Below the pieces are notes generated by a model. That model searched no databases. It saw only the letters and a list, made by a program, of their open reading frames with translations, and was not told where the DNA came from. This document shows, piece after piece, positions 32,473-33,800 of a DNA stretch of 33,800 nt. This stretch comes from an uncultured Fibrobacter sp. Its GTDB lineage: Bacteria; Fibrobacterota; Fibrobacteria; Fibrobacterales; Fibrobacteraceae. The stretch lies in assembly GCF_947166265.1 (NCBI RefSeq), contig NZ_CAMVDO010000029.1, positions 1-33,800 of the forward strand, in the 5' to 3' direction. The position numbers and the translations under genes are program-made. Position 1 is the first letter of the stretch; the number at the start of each line of letters is the position of its first letter.

Positions 32473-33414
32473 ATAGCTTACAAATCGAATATTGCCACAG
32501 TAATCCTTGTGGATTCCGGTAAATTCTAGCCACGGGTAGTTGTCGGCTTCGCTCTTCAGGACTTCTGCCTGTTCCGAGCCGATTTCCAGAAGAATCGAGG
32601 CCTTTGCGTTCAGCTTGCCTTCGGTCTGCTGCAGTAACTTGCGCACGAGCGTAAGTCCGTCGGGTCCGCCGTAGAGGGCGAGTGCCGGGTCGAACTTATC
32701 GACTTCGGGCTGGAGCTTTCCCTTTTCGCCATCGGGAATGTAGGGGAGGTTTGCGATGAGGCAGTCGATTTTTGGTAAGGTCGCTGTGCTTGCCGAAGCG
32801 CCGACAACATTTGCAATAACGTCGTCGGTGACAGCATCGAGCAAGTCGCCTTGTGCAAAGACCAAGGTCCCTGAGCTTGTCGAAGGGACTGATGAGCTTG
32901 TTGAAGCGGAACTGTCGCCGAGGGCGTTGGCTTCGGCGTTTTCGCGGGCGAGCGAAAGTGCATCTTCAGAGATGTCTGTCGCAAGCACTTTCGCACCGGC
33001 GATTTCTTTCGCGCAGGCGATAGAAATCGCGGCTGTTCCCGTGCCCACTTCCACGATGAACGGCGATTCGATCCCCTTGAGGCGTTCTTTTGCCATGTCG
33101 ACAAGCATCTCTGTCTCGGGGCGCGGGATCAGCGCCCGCTTGTCGCATTTGATGATAAATCCGCGGAAACTCGTGTCGCCGATAATATGCTGCAGCGGTT
33201 CGCGGCTTGCGCGGCGTGCCACCATCTGGCGGAGAACATCGAGTTCCGCGTCGGTCAGCGGCTTTTCGAAGTTCAGGTAAATGTCCATGCGGGACTTCAT
33301 CTGAAGCCCGTGGCTGATGATGTATTCGGCATCCAAGCGCGCGTCAGGAATACCCTTCTTTTCGAAGAAGACCTTGGTGCGGTTCAGAATTTCAAGTACA
33401 GTCATCTGCGGCAT
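32446..33414 (-). CDS. prmC: Release factor glutamine methyltransferase PrmC
   Basis: A 322-residue PrmC (HemK), which methylates the Gln of the GGQ motif in release factors RF1 and RF2. It shows the N-terminal helical domain, RALIPRPETEMLV, the SAM site VEVGTGTAAISIACA, and the catalytic IANLPYIP loop (NLPY in place of the more common NPPY). Length is about 35-45 aa above the usual 280: a Ser/Thr-rich insertion (about residues 165-190) is encoded by an interspersed repeat. Three ATGs start the frame; AGGA lies nine bases before 33414, favouring it over 33423. It lies downstream of prfA on the same strand, its natural substrate. Confidence 0.9.
   Translation of the reverse strand: MPQMTVLEILNRTKVFFEKKGIPDARLDAEYIISHGLQMKSRMDIYLNFEKPLTDAELDVLRQMVARRASREPLQHIIGDTSFRGFIIKCDKRALIPRPETEMLVDMAKERLKGIESPFIVEVGTGTAAISIACAKEIAGAKVLATDISEDALSLARENAEANALGDSSASTSSSVPSTSSGTLVFAQGDLLDAVTDDVIANVVGASASTATLPKIDCLIANLPYIPDGEKGKLQPEVDKFDPALALYGGPDGLTLVRKLLQQTEGKLNAKASILLEIGSEQAEVLKSEADNYPWLEFTGIHKDYCGNIRFVSYKTARSANK
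32866..32906. repeat. Interspersed repeat inside prmC
   Basis: GGTCCCTGAGCTTGTCGAAGG (plus strand, within 32866-32887) is followed by a diverged half-copy TGAGCTTGTTGAAG (32893-32906). The same unit is intergenic at 33451-33472 and, degenerate, at 3879-3953. The minus-strand frame stays open through it. Confidence 0.8.
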
Positions 33415-33439
33415 TATAGACATTCCTATCGTGCGTCAT

Positions 33440-33489
33440 TGTGAGCCCCAGGTCCTTGAGCTTGCCGAAGGGAGGGGCGTGGCAATCCA
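33440..33489. repeat. Interspersed repeat between prfA and prmC
   Basis: GTCATTGTGAGCCCC, GGTCCTTGAGCTTGCCGAAG and GGGGCGTGGCAATCCA make up a dispersed repeat unit filling the 75-bp gap. No promoter is evident. Confidence 0.6.
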
Positions 33490-33800
33490 TTAAGCGTTGA
33501 ACTTTCCGAGTTTTTCCTGGGCGTTAGCCATCTGGAGTCCGTTGATGATTTCATCGAGGTCGCCGGTGATGACTTTGTCTAGATTGTACAGCGTCAGGCC
33601 GATACGGTGGTCGGTCACGCGGTTTTGCGGGAAGTTGTAAGTGCGGATCTTGGCGCTACGGTCGCCGGTACCCACCAGGGCCTTGCGGCTTGCGGCTTCT
33701 TCCTGTTCCTTTTTCGCAATCACGGCGTCAAGAATCTTGGAACGAAGCATTTCCATGGCGTGCAAGCGGTTCTGCAGCTGGCTACGTTCGGTCTGGCAGC
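33490..33800 (-). CDS. prfA: Peptide chain release factor 1, 3' part (cut by window end)
   Basis: The final 103 or so residues of RF1, which ends translation at UAA and UAG. The segment runs from [10 protein letters not shown], through [35 protein letters not shown], to the C-terminal EKLGKFNA. These match the domain after the GGQ loop; the GGQ itself and the PxT stop-recognition motif lie upstream, beyond the window. It stays open to base 33800. Placed before prmC, the usual prfA-prmC order. Confidence 0.95.
   Translation of the reverse strand, partial: CQTERSQLQNRLHAMEMLRSKILDAVIAKKEQEEAASRKALVGTGDRSAKIRTYNFPQNRVTDHRIGLTLYNLDKVITGDLDEIINGLQMANAQEKLGKFNA

Overview
The window looks like chromosomal DNA from the Fibrobacterota, most likely a rumen or gut Fibrobacter close to F. 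succinogenes. The clearest marker is the Fibrobacter succinogenes major paralogous (FISUMP) domain in two adjacent lipoproteins (18618-19823, 20147-22285). Supporting signs are lipoproteins with poly-serine linkers after the lipobox and a moderate-GC core genome broken up by short palindromic intergenic repeats. Most genes are housekeeping; the accessory content is surface and lipoprotein genes plus small repeat elements.

Layout. 1-507: a 199-bp tandem duplication running into the terminator of tRNA-Gly(CCC). 599-2198: a secreted Ser-rich protein convergent with NudC. 2364-3848: a UPF0371/DUF1846 protein. 4149-8190: a 1291-aa exported MBG/InlB-repeat surface protein followed 28 bp later by an unannotated 45-aa peptide gene. 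8441-11092 (minus): a Cys/acid-rich protein of unknown function, a DapA-family enzyme and a Cys-rich lipoprotein. 11181-14399 (plus): phosphohexomutase, an exported basic-tailed protein and YebC in an apparent operon. 14638-15741: a Ser-rich lipoprotein. 15765-18535 (minus): obg-smpB-amidase, tightly packed. 18618-22285: two FISUMP lipoproteins. 22290-22840: a decayed IS200/IS605 element. 22917-26783 (minus): argC, a YchJ-like SEC-C protein, a TPMT-like methyltransferase overlapping rlmN, and an XRE regulator. 27020-27450: tRNA-Arg(ACG) with its own terminator and a broken duplicate of its 3' end. 27591-29897: a class A penicillin-binding protein. 29894-31017 (minus): two small lipoproteins. 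31135-32304: a TraB-family membrane protein. 32446-33800 (minus): prmC and the 3' part of prfA.

Functional threads. Cell envelope: PBP1A and the AmiC-type amidase handle peptidoglycan, while at least eight proteins are exported or lipid-anchored. Translation: prfA with prmC (release factor and its methylase), smpB (tmRNA partner), rlmN (23S rRNA/tRNA methylation), obg (50S assembly), YebC (translation or transcription factor) and two tRNAs. Amino-acid synthesis: DapA (lysine/DAP) and ArgC (arginine).

The most unusual signals are small. They are a short peptide gene behind the giant surface protein, a hairpin repeat family whose 5' end is the stop codon of two unrelated genes, an interspersed repeat absorbed in frame into prmC, a 58-bp repeat encoding the PrmC C-terminus, and a strong hairpin inside the signal-peptide codons of a lipoprotein gene. 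I found no CRISPR array, prophage, recognisable defence operon or rRNA. The evidence is by eye only; no database search was run.
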